Below, piece by piece: positions 23,572-32,476 of a DNA stretch of 64,000 bases. The position numbers were made by a program, and so were the translations under genes. The DNA comes from Sphingomonas sp. ID1715 (GTDB taxonomy: Bacteria > Pseudomonadota > Alphaproteobacteria > Sphingomonadales > Sphingomonadaceae), in contig NZ_JABEPR010000004.1 of NCBI RefSeq assembly GCF_013044515.1, forward strand, positions 124,001 through 188,000, in the 5' to 3' direction. Position 1 is the stretch's first letter. The number at the start of each line of letters is the position of its first letter. The notes beneath the pieces were generated by a model, which was given only the letters and a program-made list of their open reading frames with translations, did not search any database and was not told where the DNA came from.

Positions 23572-26500
23572 TCAACTCGCGAGCACCGGTTCCGGGGACG
23601 GGTGCAGACCTTCGCCAGGCTTCCGCGGTCCCCAGCGTTCGCCGAGGCCGAGCACCACCATCGAGATGGCCGGCAACACCAGGAGCGTCAGGATCGTTGC
23701 CGCCACCAGCCCGCCGATCACGACTGTCGCGAGCGGCTTCTGGACCTCTGCGCCGGTGCCGTGCGCAAGCGCCATCGGAATGAAGCCGATCGCCGGCACG
23801 AAGCCGGTCATGATGACCGCGCGCATCTTCTCGGCCATGCCCTCGACGATCGCTTGCGACAGTGCGATCCCGGCATCGATCCGGTCGCGGATCGCGCTCA
23901 TCACGACCAAGCCGTTCAACACCGCGACGCCGGCGAGGCAGATGAAGCCGACCGCCGCCGACACCGAGAAGGCAATGCCGGTCAGCGCCAGCGTATAGAC
24001 GCCGCCGGCAAGCCCGAGCGGCACCGCCAGGAACACGGCAACCGCGCGAGCGAATCCGCCCAGTGCCATATAGAGCAGGCCGAAGATTGCAGCGAAGCAG
24101 AGTGGCACCACGACCGACAGGCGTTTCGACGCCGCCTGCAGACTCTCGAACTGCCCGCCCCATTCGAGGTAGGAGCCCGGCGGAAGCTGGACCTGGCCGA
24201 CCTTGCGCTGCGCTTCCTCGACGAAAGAGCCGACATCGCGACCGCGCACGTTCGTCTGGATGACAACGCGCCGCTTGCCGTTTTCCCGGCTAATCTGATT
24301 CAGTCCTTCGCTGAACCTGAACTGCGCCACCTGCGCAAGCGGTATCGAGCCGCGCCGCTCTCCGGCTTCTTCGGGCAGCATGACGGGTAGTGCTGCGACC
24401 GCGTCGAGGTTCTCGCGCGTCGCCTCGGGCACCCGGATCGTGATCTCGAAGCGCCGGTCGCCCTCGAACAGCATGCCGGCCTCGCGACCGCCCATGGCGG
24501 CCGCGACGGTGTCGGCAACGTCTTCGACCGTCAGGCCGTAACGGGCGATGGCGGCACGGTCGAAGCGGACGTCGAGCGTCGGCGAGCCCGCCGTCTGCTC
24601 GGCTTTGACGTCAGCGGCCCCAGGAATGGACTGGAGAACCCGGACGATCTGCTGGGCGGTCGCACCCATCTTGTCGAGATCGTCCCCGTAGAGCTTGATC
24701 GCGACGTCGCCGCGAACGCCGGCGATCAGTTCGTTGAAGCGAAGCTGGATCGGCTGGCTCATCTCGTAAGTCTGTCCGATCCTCGAATTGGCCTTCGCCT
24801 CGATTCGCTCGAGGACGTCGGCCTTCGTATCAACGCCGGCGGGCCAGTCCTCCTTGGGCTTCAGGATGACGAAGCCGTCCGAGATATTCTGCGGCATCGG
24901 GTCGGTCGCGACCTCGGCGGTGCCCGTCTTCGAGAACATCAGCGCGACCTCGGGAAGCGACGTGACCGCACGCTCGACGCCCCGCTGCATGGTCAGCGAC
25001 TGTTCAAGCGAAACCGACGGCACCCGCGTCGAGGCGAGCGCCATGTTCTTCTCGTCCAGCTGCGGAATGAACTCCTGTCCGAGCAGGCCGAAGAGCAGCA
25101 TGGAAGACAGGAAGAAGCCGAAGCCGGCGGCGATGAAAGGCCATGGCCGATCGACCGCCCTCCGAAGCCAGGGCGCATAGCGGTCCTTGGCCCAGGCGAT
25201 GAACCGGACCTCCTTTTCGGCGACGCGGCCCCGGATCAGCAAGGCAACCATTGCCGGGACCAGGGTCAGGGCCAGGATGAAGGCCGCGCCGAGTGCCAGC
25301 ATGATCGTGATCGCCATTGGTGAGAAGGTCTTGCCCTCGACGCCGGTGAACATCAGCAGCGGTGCGAACGCGAGCAGGATGATCGCCTGGCCGAAAACGG
25401 TTGGCCGGATCATCTCCTGCGAGGCGCGCAGGGTCTCCTCCAGCCGTTCGCGAAGGGTCAGAAGCCTGCCTTCATGCTCCTGACGGTGAGCCAGTCGGGC
25501 AAGGCAGTTTTCGATGATGATCACGGCCCCGTCCACGATCAGGCCGAAGTCGAGCGCGCCAAGGCTCATCAGGTTCCCGGGCACGCCAAACGCGTTCATG
25601 CCGATCGCCATCATCAGGAACGAAAACGGGATGATCAGCACGGCGATGATCGCGGCCCGTGCGTTGCCGAGCAGCAGGAATAGCGACGCGGCCACCAGAA
25701 TGGCGCCTTCGGTCAGGTTGCGCTGGACCGTCTCGACCGTCGCATTGACCAGCTTCGAGCGGTCGAGCACCGGCGTCACCGTGACGCCGGCCGGGAGCGA
25801 TTTTGCGATCTGGTCGAGCTTGTCGCCGGCCGATTGCGCGACGACGCGGCTGTTTTCACCGATCAGCATCAGCACGGTGCCGATCACGGCCTCGTGGCCG
25901 TTGAGGCTTGCCGCGCCGGTGCGAAGCTCGCCGCCGACCTTCACGGTGGCGACGTCCTTGACGGCGACCGGCAGGCCGCCGCGCGTGGCGACGATTGCGT
26001 CGGCGATTTCGTCGATGTCGCGGACCCGCGCGTCCGCGCGCACCAGAAACGCTTCGCCGCCCCGGCTGAAGTAGTTGGCGCCGACCGCGAGGTTTGCCGC
26101 CTCGAGCGCCTTGGCGAGCTCCGCATAAGAGATTTCGTATGAGGTGAGCTTAACCGGATCGGGCTCGACGACATATTGCTTGGCGTAGCCCCCGATCGAG
26201 TCGACGCCCGCGACGCCGGTGACGGTTCGAAGTTGCGGCCGGATGATCCAGTCCTGGACCGTGCGCAGATAGGCCGCGCGCGCGACTTCGTCGATCAGGC
26301 GGTCGCCTTCGGGCGTCAGAAAACTGCCGTCCGATTGCCAACCGGGCCGTCCGTTCCGGATCCTCGCTCCCTTTCCGGCGGGGTTTGCGAAATCGACCGA
26401 ATACATCAGCACTTCGCCTAGGCCGGTCGTAACCGGCCCGATCTGCGGCTGGACGCCGTCAGGCAGCGTGTCGCGCGCCTGGGTCAGCCGCTCACTCACC

Positions 26501-26826
26501 TGCTGGCGGGCGAAATAGAGGTCGGTCGAATCCTTGAAGATCGCCGTCACCTGGCTGAAGCCGTTGCGCGATAGCGAACGGGTCGTCTCCAGCCCGGGAA
26601 TGCCGGCCAGCGCGGTCTCGATCGGGAAGGTCACGCGCTTTTCCATCTCGACCGGCGACAGGCCTCGGTCGATGGTGTTGATCTGGACCTGCTTGTTGGT
26701 GATGTCGGGGACGGCATCGATCGGCAGCTTGGTCAACTGCCATGCGCCGATGCCGGCGACGATCAGGAAGAGGAAGAGCACCGCCCAGCGCGCGCGGACG
26801 GAGAGCGCCATCAGATTCGCGATCAT
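23572..26826 (-). CDS. czcA: Heavy-metal RND efflux permease (CzcA type)
   Basis: A 1084-residue inner-membrane pump of the HME-RND family with two large periplasmic loops and 12 spans. Span 4 carries DFGLIVDGAVIIIEN near residue 400, the proton-relay motif of CzcA-type Zn/Co/Cd pumps; Cu/Ag pumps (CusA) differ here. The start KLPIDAVPDITNKQVQIN and the SRNGFSQVTAIF segment are also CzcA-like. The ATG is preceded by GAGGAGGAATAG formed by the end of czcB. It draws metal from the periplasm through CzcB to CzcC. Confidence 0.93.
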   Translation of the reverse strand: MIANLMALSVRARWAVLFLFLIVAGIGAWQLTKLPIDAVPDITNKQVQINTIDRGLSPVEMEKRVTFPIETALAGIPGLETTRSLSRNGFSQVTAIFKDSTDLYFARQQVSERLTQARDTLPDGVQPQIGPVTTGLGEVLMYSVDFANPAGKGARIRNGRPGWQSDGSFLTPEGDRLIDEVARAAYLRTVQDWIIRPQLRTVTGVAGVDSIGGYAKQYVVEPDPVKLTSYEISYAELAKALEAANLAVGANYFSRGGEAFLVRADARVRDIDEIADAIVATRGGLPVAVKDVATVKVGGELRTGAASLNGHEAVIGTVLMLIGENSRVVAQSAGDKLDQIAKSLPAGVTVTPVLDRSKLVNATVETVQRNLTEGAILVAASLFLLLGNARAAIIAVLIIPFSFLMMAIGMNAFGVPGNLMSLGALDFGLIVDGAVIIIENCLARLAHRQEHEGRLLTLRERLEETLRASQEMIRPTVFGQAIILLAFAPLLMFTGVEGKTFSPMAITIMLALGAAFILALTLVPAMVALLIRGRVAEKEVRFIAWAKDRYAPWLRRAVDRPWPFIAAGFGFFLSSMLLFGLLGQEFIPQLDEKNMALASTRVPSVSLEQSLTMQRGVERAVTSLPEVALMFSKTGTAEVATDPMPQNISDGFVILKPKEDWPAGVDTKADVLERIEAKANSRIGQTYEMSQPIQLRFNELIAGVRGDVAIKLYGDDLDKMGATAQQIVRVLQSIPGAADVKAEQTAGSPTLDVRFDRAAIARYGLTVEDVADTVAAAMGGREAGMLFEGDRRFEITIRVPEATRENLDAVAALPVMLPEEAGERRGSIPLAQVAQFRFSEGLNQISRENGKRRVVIQTNVRGRDVGSFVEEAQRKVGQVQLPPGSYLEWGGQFESLQAASKRLSVVVPLCFAAIFGLLYMALGGFARAVAVFLAVPLGLAGGVYTLALTGIAFSVSAAVGFICLAGVAVLNGLVVMSAIRDRIDAGIALSQAIVEGMAEKMRAVIMTGFVPAIGFIPMALAHGTGAEVQKPLATVVIGGLVAATILTLLVLPAISMVVLGLGERWGPRKPGEGLHPSPEPVLAS

Positions 26827-26829
26827 GGC

Positions 26830-27999
26830 CTATTCCTCCTCGCCCGCGCCCTTGCCGAGCTCGGCCTTGAGCAGGAATGCGTTGATGGTCGCGATCGTCT
26901 GACCCGGCGCGAGACCGGAGACGATCTCGATTCGTCCGGCGCTGCGCTCGCCCGTGCGAACCGGCGCGGCCTTGAAGCCCTGGGCGGTCCGCACGAATAC
27001 CACATCCTGACCGTTGAGAGATTGCACGGCTTCTTCCGGCACAACGATCGCGCCCGAGCGCTCACCCTGCGTCGGCACGATCCTGGCACGGACGGCGAGG
27101 CCGGGCGTAAGACTGCCGCCCTCGACATCGAGGACGGCGGTCGCAGTGCGCGTTTCGCCACGCAGGGACGGCGTCACTGCGCGCACGCGTGCATTCACCG
27201 TCCGCCCGTCGGGAAGCTCGACAATGGCGCGGTCGCCCGGCTGCACTCGCTGGGCATTAGCCGGGCTGATCGCCGCCTCGACCTGGATCAGGCGCGGGTT
27301 CGCGACGCGAAAGAGCTCGGCTTCAGGCTGGACGAAGGCGCCGAGCGTCACGTTTTCCGACGTGACCCGGCCGGCGATCTGGCTGGCAACGACGACGCCA
27401 CGTCCGTCACGCGTCACATTTGCGGCGCCGGCCGCGACCTGAGCACGTCGGGCTTCCGCCGCCGCTGCTGCGGCTTCCGCCTGCGCACGCTCCAGATCGA
27501 CGCGAGCGGAGACCTTCTGATCATAGAGGTAGCGTTCGCGGGCAAGCGACTTCTGCGCCAGGTTCGCGCGCGCGGCAGCGGCTGTCCGATCCGCCGCGAT
27601 CTGCGCTGCATCACGGCTTTCGACGATCGCGAGCGCTTCGCCGGCCGCGACCGGATCGCCGAGCCGCTTGAACACGCGCGTGACTGCGCCTGCCGCGCGG
27701 GCGGTGATGACCGCTTCGCCTTGGGGCGAGGCAGTGACGGTCGCTTGCGAAATGATCTCCGCGCCGAGACCGCCAGGGTTGATGGCCTCGGTTGCGATCC
27801 CGGCATCCTGGATCGCGGCGGGGCTCATCGTCACAGCGTTAGGCGCCGCTTCGGCCTTCTCCTCCGGCGCATCCGTCTGCGCCGTTTCGGCGGTAGTCGG
27901 TGCATCCATGGTCCAGCGCGCGACCGTGAAGCCGCCGGCAGCGGCGACCAGCACCGCTGCCGCGACGCCACCGAGCAGCCGCTTGTCGTCAAAATTCAT
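26830..27999 (-). CDS. czcB: Periplasmic adaptor of the CzcCBA pump
   Basis: A 389-residue membrane-fusion protein: N-terminal hydrophobic anchor (about 9-28), split lipoyl half-motifs (GEAVITARAAGAVTRVF and DGRGVVVASQIAGRVTSE) flanking an Ala/Arg-rich coiled-coil hairpin (about 130-195), then beta-barrel and C-terminal domains. It bridges CzcA and CzcC. No N-terminal metal-binding extension is seen. Its ATG overlaps the czcC stop and its stop lies three bases before the czcA ATG. Confidence 0.92.
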   Translation of the reverse strand: MNFDDKRLLGGVAAAVLVAAAGGFTVARWTMDAPTTAETAQTDAPEEKAEAAPNAVTMSPAAIQDAGIATEAINPGGLGAEIISQATVTASPQGEAVITARAAGAVTRVFKRLGDPVAAGEALAIVESRDAAQIAADRTAAAARANLAQKSLARERYLYDQKVSARVDLERAQAEAAAAAAEARRAQVAAGAANVTRDGRGVVVASQIAGRVTSENVTLGAFVQPEAELFRVANPRLIQVEAAISPANAQRVQPGDRAIVELPDGRTVNARVRAVTPSLRGETRTATAVLDVEGGSLTPGLAVRARIVPTQGERSGAIVVPEEAVQSLNGQDVVFVRTAQGFKAAPVRTGERSAGRIEIVSGLAPGQTIATINAFLLKAELGKGAGEEE

Positions 28000-29261
28000 C
28001 GATTATCTCCGGAGAGTTGGGGCGCCGGGACAGTCAGCCGTTCAAGGCGAGCGGTGGCGTCGTGATAGGTTTGGAGCGCCTGGGTTGCGGCGGCGCGTGT
28101 CTCGGCGAGCGTGCGTTCGGCTTCGAGCAGCTGGAGCTGATCGAACTTGCCTTGGCCGTAGCCGATCCGCGCGATCCGAGCGGCTTCGAGCGCCGCAGAG
28201 AGACCGGGGCCAGTCGTCGCGCGAGCGGTCGCCGCTGCGTTGGCGAGGTCCGTCTCGGCCTGCGCGATCTCTCGTTCGGCCTCTAGCCGCGCAAGCCGGC
28301 GGCGCGCTTCGGCCTGGTTCTGCTCGGCGCGCGCCTGCCCGACTGCCGCTTGGCCATTGTTGAACAGCGGGATCGGAATGGAGACGCCAACAACCGCTGC
28401 GGTGTCGTTGCTCGCGCTGAGACGCCGGGCCCCTGCGCTCACAGTCAGGTCAGGCACCCGCTGGGCACGGGCAAGCCGCACCTGTGCGTTCGCAGTCGCG
28501 AGGTCGGCGCTGGCCGCCGCGAGCGCTAGGGTTCTGTCGGCGCTGATCGCCGGCTGCGGTCCTGTCGCCGGCAGACGTTCGAACCAGGTGAGGTCGAGGC
28601 CGCCGGGAAACGGCCGCCCAGTCAGCCTGGCCAGATTGACCCTGGACAGCTCGACCGTGCGCCGGGCGCTCTCGAGTGCGGCTGCCGCGTTTACCTGGGC
28701 GACGGTTGCCCGCTGTTGATCGATCGGCGACGCGGCTCCGACATCCACGCGGTCGGTCGCGTTCTTGAGGTTCTGCGCGGCGATTCGGGCCTGGTCTTCG
28801 GCGATGGCGAGCCGCCGCTCGGCCGCCGCCGCTTCGGTGAATGCCTGGGTGACGCGCAGGCGAAGGTCGGCGAGCGCGATCGCCGCCTCGATCCGGGCAC
28901 GGTCGGTTCTGGCGTCCGCAACCGCGACCCGGGCCGAGCGCTTGCCGCCAAGTTCGAGCGGCAGGGCGACGCCGACCGTGGTTTCCGCGCTGGACAGGCC
29001 GCGAAAGTCGCCGGTCCCGGCGATATTCTCGGACTGGACTTCCAAGGTCGGATTCGGGCGAAGCCCGGCGACGGTTCTGGCGGCCTCGGCGGCGCGCACG
29101 CCGGCCGTGGCCACTTCGGTCGAGGGCGAGGTTGCGCCGGCCTGAGCCAGCGCGTCCTCAAGCGTGAGGACGGCCCCAGCTTCCGCCGGTGGCGGTGTTT
29201 GCGCCTGCGCGATGGCTGCACAGGACGCCGCAGCCAAAGCGGCCGCGAACAATCGATACAT
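27996..29261 (-). CDS. czcC: Outer-membrane factor of the CzcCBA pump
   Basis: A 421-residue TolC-superfamily protein with a signal peptide (ending near AIAQAQT) and two related helical repeats rich in Ala, Glu and Arg that form the outer-membrane and periplasmic tunnel. GLRPNPTLEVQSENIAGTG, VGVALPLELGGKRSARV and VSIPIPLFNNGQA are typical CzcC segments. The ATG follows AGGAG. It is the first of the three pump genes. Confidence 0.92.
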   Translation of the reverse strand: MYRLFAAALAAASCAAIAQAQTPPPAEAGAVLTLEDALAQAGATSPSTEVATAGVRAAEAARTVAGLRPNPTLEVQSENIAGTGDFRGLSSAETTVGVALPLELGGKRSARVAVADARTDRARIEAAIALADLRLRVTQAFTEAAAAERRLAIAEDQARIAAQNLKNATDRVDVGAASPIDQQRATVAQVNAAAALESARRTVELSRVNLARLTGRPFPGGLDLTWFERLPATGPQPAISADRTLALAAASADLATANAQVRLARAQRVPDLTVSAGARRLSASNDTAAVVGVSIPIPLFNNGQAAVGQARAEQNQAEARRRLARLEAEREIAQAETDLANAAATARATTGPGLSAALEAARIARIGYGQGKFDQLQLLEAERTLAETRAAATQALQTYHDATARLERLTVPAPQLSGDNR

Positions 29262-29321
29262 TCGATAGACTCCTGACGTGACGACGGAGCCCGCGCGGGC
29301 GCGCGGGATCAGGCGTGGACG

Positions 29322-29657
29322 TCAGGCGATTGGTGGTCTGAGCGCGGCTTGCTTCAGCGCGGATGGATGTTCCGCTTCCTTGACCGCGATGAAGCGGCTT
29401 GGAGGCCGCACGGCCTCGATCGAGGCGCCGCCGGTATCCGGCACCGCCACGTGATGACCGTGGCATCCGCCATGGTGGTGCGGCACGGCTCTGTCGGCGT
29501 CAGCCGGCACCTGATCGCCATCCCCTTCGTAGTGGGAAATGCTTTCGCCCGTTGTCGTATCGGCGCAGAGGACTGGCTCCGCTGCGTGCGCGATCGTGCT
29601 CATCCCCAGGGTGAGGACCAGCATCATCGCGACGATCGAGGCCAGCAGGCGACGCAT
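29322..29657 (-). CDS. Exported His-rich protein upstream of czcC
   Basis: A 111-residue protein with a signal peptide (about 1-25, ending AHAAE) and a metal-binding-looking segment HHHGGCHGHHVA near residues 60-71; two Cys are present in total after the signal. It probably binds divalent metal in the periplasm and may buffer it or pass it to the pump, as similar His-rich leader proteins do in czc operons. It lies 60 bases upstream of czcC on the same strand. Confidence 0.72.
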   Translation of the reverse strand: MRRLLASIVAMMLVLTLGMSTIAHAAEPVLCADTTTGESISHYEGDGDQVPADADRAVPHHHGGCHGHHVAVPDTGGASIEAVRPPSRFIAVKEAEHPSALKQAALRPPIA

Positions 29658-29675
29658 GGCGGCGGGGCTTAGCAG

Positions 29676-30332
29676 CTAAATCCGGGAAAGGGGAGCATCT
29701 GTCCGCTCTCCTTCCGATTCGGGGCTTCGGAGCTCGCCCACCGCCTGGACGATGATCTGAACGCCTCCGGTGAGGCCGAGCATCGCCATGATCCCGGCAA
29801 CGATCAGGTCTGGCCAGGCGGTTCCGGTCCCGAACACACCGGCTGCCGCGAGCACGACCGCGATGTTGCCGATGGCGTCGTTGCGCGAGCAGATCCAGAC
29901 CGAGCGCATGTTCGCGTCGCCCGTGCGGAAGCGATAGAGCATCATGGCGACGACGCCATTGGCTACGAGCGCGAGCAGGCCAACGATGCCCATCACCTCG
30001 GCTTCGGGCGTGCGGCCGTTCCAGATCGCCCAGACGGTGGACAGGAAGACGTAGAGGCCCAGCAGGGCCAGCGAACCGCCTTTCAGCAGCGCAGCCCTGG
30101 CTCGCCAGCCGATCGCCATTCCGGCCACGCCGAGGCTGATGGCGTAGTTCGCTGAGTCGCCGAGGAAGTCGAGCGCGTCGGCCTGCAGTGCCTTGGATCC
30201 CGCAGCGGCGCCCGCCACGATCTCGCCCGCGAACATCACGGCGTTGATGATAAGCGCAATCCAGAGCGCACGCCGCCACCGCGGATCATTGAGCCCGCCC
30301 TTCGATTCAGATGCACAACTGCTGCAGGCCAT
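29676..30332 (-). CDS. CDF-type cation transporter (unusual site residues)
   Basis: A 218-residue cation diffusion facilitator that begins MACSSCASES. Six spans are predicted, and the C-terminal cytoplasmic domain is much shortened. Span 2 has DALDFLGDSAN (DxxxD) and span 5 SRNDAIGNI (DxxxN) instead of the HxxxD pair of Zn CDFs, so the metal may differ from that of czcD. It is the first gene downstream of the MerR-type promoter and is preceded by a GAGG ribosome site. Confidence 0.82.
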   Translation of the reverse strand: MACSSCASESKGGLNDPRWRRALWIALIINAVMFAGEIVAGAAAGSKALQADALDFLGDSANYAISLGVAGMAIGWRARAALLKGGSLALLGLYVFLSTVWAIWNGRTPEAEVMGIVGLLALVANGVVAMMLYRFRTGDANMRSVWICSRNDAIGNIAVVLAAAGVFGTGTAWPDLIVAGIMAMLGLTGGVQIIVQAVGELRSPESEGERTDAPLSRI

Positions 30333-30364
30333 TTGGCTACCTCGAATTCGCGACCCGGGCTGCC

Positions 30365-30395
30365 CATATGCACCTTGTAGTCGCTACAGGGTCAA
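30365..30395 (-). promoter_or_regulatory. MerR-type metal promoter for the efflux cluster
   Basis: Read on the minus strand, TTGACC (30395-30390) and CATATG (30370-30365) are separated by 19 bases, the over-long spacer that MerR regulators untwist. The spacer region contains the dyad ACCCTGTAGCGACTACAAGGT, very similar to CadR/PbrR/ZntR operators. It lies between the frameshifted merR and the CDF gene and would drive the whole minus-strand cluster. Confidence 0.75.
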
Positions 30396-30417
30396 GAGCC
30401 GAGCAGGAGAGAAATCG

Positions 30418-30809
30418 TTGCAGCTGAAAATTGGGGAGCTGGCGCGGCGGACCGGCATCAAGGCGGAGACAGTCCGGTGGTACGAAAAGATCGGACTGAT
30501 TGACCCGCCTATGCGGACCGGCTCGAATTATCGCGCCTATGACCGGGACGCGCTCGCGCGCTTGTCTTCGTGCGGCGAGCACGCGATTTGGGTTTCTCGC
30601 TGGACCAGATCCGTGCCCTGCTCGACCTTGCGAGCAACCGTGAGCGCGATTGCGCAGCAATCGACCAGATTGCGCGCGTGCATCTCGACGAGGTCGAGCG
30701 GAAGCTAAACGACCTGGCCATTCTCCATCGCGAACTGAGTTCATTGATTGCGTCGTGCAGCGGCGGATCGGTCGCGGAGTGCCGCATCGTCGAAGGATTG
30801 GGTGCGTAA
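30418..30809 (+). pseudogene. MerR-family metal regulator, frameshifted
   Basis: The TTG at 30418 (after AGGAG) opens a frame encoding the MerR DNA-binding domain LKIGELARRTGIKAETVRWYE and a wing through YDRDALARLS. At about 30566-30572 one base appears to be missing; the family continuation RRARDLGFSLDQIRALL, the dimerisation helix and a metal-loop-like SCSGGSVAECRIVEGL follow in another frame up to 30809. Adding one base in CTTGTCTTCGTGCGG restores a ~130-residue CadR/ZntR-like protein. It is a true inactivation or a sequencing error. Confidence 0.8.
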
Positions 30810-30829
30810 GCACCCGGTCGGCCCTTTGG

Positions 30830-31576
30830 TTAGCCTCCGAACAGCCTTCGGACCGCTTCGTCAGCGCCTGACTCGAAACATTTCCCGTGACTGAGCAGGA
30901 GCCGTTGCGGGTTCCATTGCCGAAGCGTCGCCCGCACAGCGGCCGCCTTGCGGCGGTGAAGGAGCCACGGCAGGCGCATACCGAAAAACAGTCCTCCGCG
31001 AGGAGCATGCATGCGGCTGATTTTGGTGGCGGTCCGCCACGGCTCCGGCATCTTCTGAAGCTCGATGTTGATGATCGCGTCGGTCACGATCAGCGTACTC
31101 GATGCCCGATGAAAGAAGAGGAATTCTTTGAAATAGCCGCCCGGGAAGAGCGTCTGGTCCAAGTCGGGCTCCCATTCCTCGGGCGGCTTGTCGCCGAGGT
31201 CTCGCACAAACATCACATTGGCGCGTCGGGCACACGCCCGCCGGCGGACCCCCGGTGAAGCCCATGTGATGGCGTCGGGAAAGGCGCGGGCCCATTCGGC
31301 GATATGGGCATAATGAAACTGATTTGGGGAGACGAGATGCCGGATCTTACCCAGGCCCCGCAATTCATCCGCCAAAGCCCTGTCGAACCTGATCGGCGAA
31401 TGAAGGAGGAGTTCGCCATTGGAGAGGAGAACGACCGTCATCCGCGTGGTGAAGGGCAACGGCAATATCACGCCTGCAATGACCAGATGCTCGATGGGCC
31501 CGTCTACGATGCCGATGCCCGAGGCGATCGGCTTGTAGACATTGATAGGCTCGTAGAGCGCCGTAGGCACAGCCAA
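30830..31576 (-). CDS. DUF4336 family protein
   Basis: A 248-residue protein related to the metallo-beta-lactamase-like DUF4336 family. Segments MTVVLLSNGELLLHSPIRF, HLVSPNQFHYAHIAEWARAFPDA and ATKISRMHAPRGG are characteristic, but the canonical HxHxDH metal motif is absent (HYAHIAEW stands in its place), so catalysis is doubtful. Function is unknown. It lies 195 bases downstream of the HAD gene on the same strand; I see no convincing gene in that gap. Confidence 0.72.
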   Translation of the reverse strand: MAVPTALYEPINVYKPIASGIGIVDGPIEHLVIAGVILPLPFTTRMTVVLLSNGELLLHSPIRFDRALADELRGLGKIRHLVSPNQFHYAHIAEWARAFPDAITWASPGVRRRACARRANVMFVRDLGDKPPEEWEPDLDQTLFPGGYFKEFLFFHRASSTLIVTDAIINIELQKMPEPWRTATKISRMHAPRGGLFFGMRLPWLLHRRKAAAVRATLRQWNPQRLLLSHGKCFESGADEAVRRLFGG

Positions 31577-31771
31577 CCTCCCCGGAACTCCCCGCGGTCG
31601 CTTGTTTATGTCCCGTCGGCGACTTCATCAAATCCTTGCCGTCATGGTCGCGTGGATTCCGCCGAACCAGTTGGTGAGGCTGATCGAGAGGTTTCGGCTC
31701 GGCACGACATGCATAGCGTCGTCCCGGGACGGTCTTTAGGTCGATTCTGGAGTAGCTGTACCAGGCCCGCT

Positions 31772-32476
31772 TCATCGCCACCTGAGGATTGGCCAACCGC
31801 GCGACTGCGCCAGCCGGCGAAGGCGCTTGGAAGGATTGATTGCGATTGCCTCATCCGCCCATTCGAAGGTCGGCTGATCTGAAATATGGTCGGAAAAGAA
31901 GCGGATATGAACGGCTTGGCGTTCTATCGAGCACGTCCTCAGGTGATCCGCCAACATGTCACGTTTTGCGGGGCCATAGCAGTTCTCGCCATCAATGGCG
32001 GCGATCAGCACGTCCTTGTCCCACATCGAACGGGTGGCGATCACGTCGTGCACTCCAAGCGCGGCGACGAGTGCGTTTGCGTAGACGGAGTTGGCAGCCG
32101 TGGCGACGATCACTCGCCGGCCTTCGAAGCGCTCGCGCCGAATCCTCGCGCGAGCATCGGCATGGAATCCGCCTTTCTCCGCGCGAGCGGCAAAATCGCG
32201 CGCAACTTGGCGAATGGCATCCGCCTGAACATGGCGGCCCAGCAGAAGGCGGTGTTCGATCTCTTTTAGACGTTTGCGCGAAAGCAGACCTGTCGCATAG
32301 GCGAGCATCGAACCGAGCACTGCCGGCACCAGCAGCGTGCGCCAAGGCGCGAGCCGACAAGCCGCGAAGAGCAAAAAGCCGGTATAGGTCGGCCTGCGGG
32401 TGAGCGTTCGGTCCAGATCGAAGACGGACCAGTGGTGCTGAGGGGAAAGCACTGTGCTGGGTGTTTGTGATCTCAC
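31772..32476 (-). CDS. HAD-IB family hydrolase
   Basis: A 234-residue haloacid-dehalogenase-fold protein. Motif I is SVFDLDRTLTRRP, where Asp-x-Asp is the catalytic pair; motif II is probably VIVATAANS, and motif III/IV lies around FFSDHISDQPTFEWAD. This matches SerB/PGP-like subfamily IB phosphatases, often acting on phosphoserine, phosphocholine or lipid phosphates. The GTG at 32476 overlaps the methyltransferase stop (GTGA), so I prefer it to the ATG at 32497. Confidence 0.78.
   Translation of the reverse strand: MRSQTPSTVLSPQHHWSVFDLDRTLTRRPTYTGFLLFAACRLAPWRTLLVPAVLGSMLAYATGLLSRKRLKEIEHRLLLGRHVQADAIRQVARDFAARAEKGGFHADARARIRRERFEGRRVIVATAANSVYANALVAALGVHDVIATRSMWDKDVLIAAIDGENCYGPAKRDMLADHLRTCSIERQAVHIRFFSDHISDQPTFEWADEAIAINPSKRLRRLAQSRGWPILRWR

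Noticed and set aside
31365-31796. 143-residue minus-strand frame between the HAD and DUF4336 genes
   Set aside because: Most of it shadows the DUF4336 gene in another frame. The unique part (MANPQVAMKRAWYSYSRID) has no family resemblance and no ribosome site.
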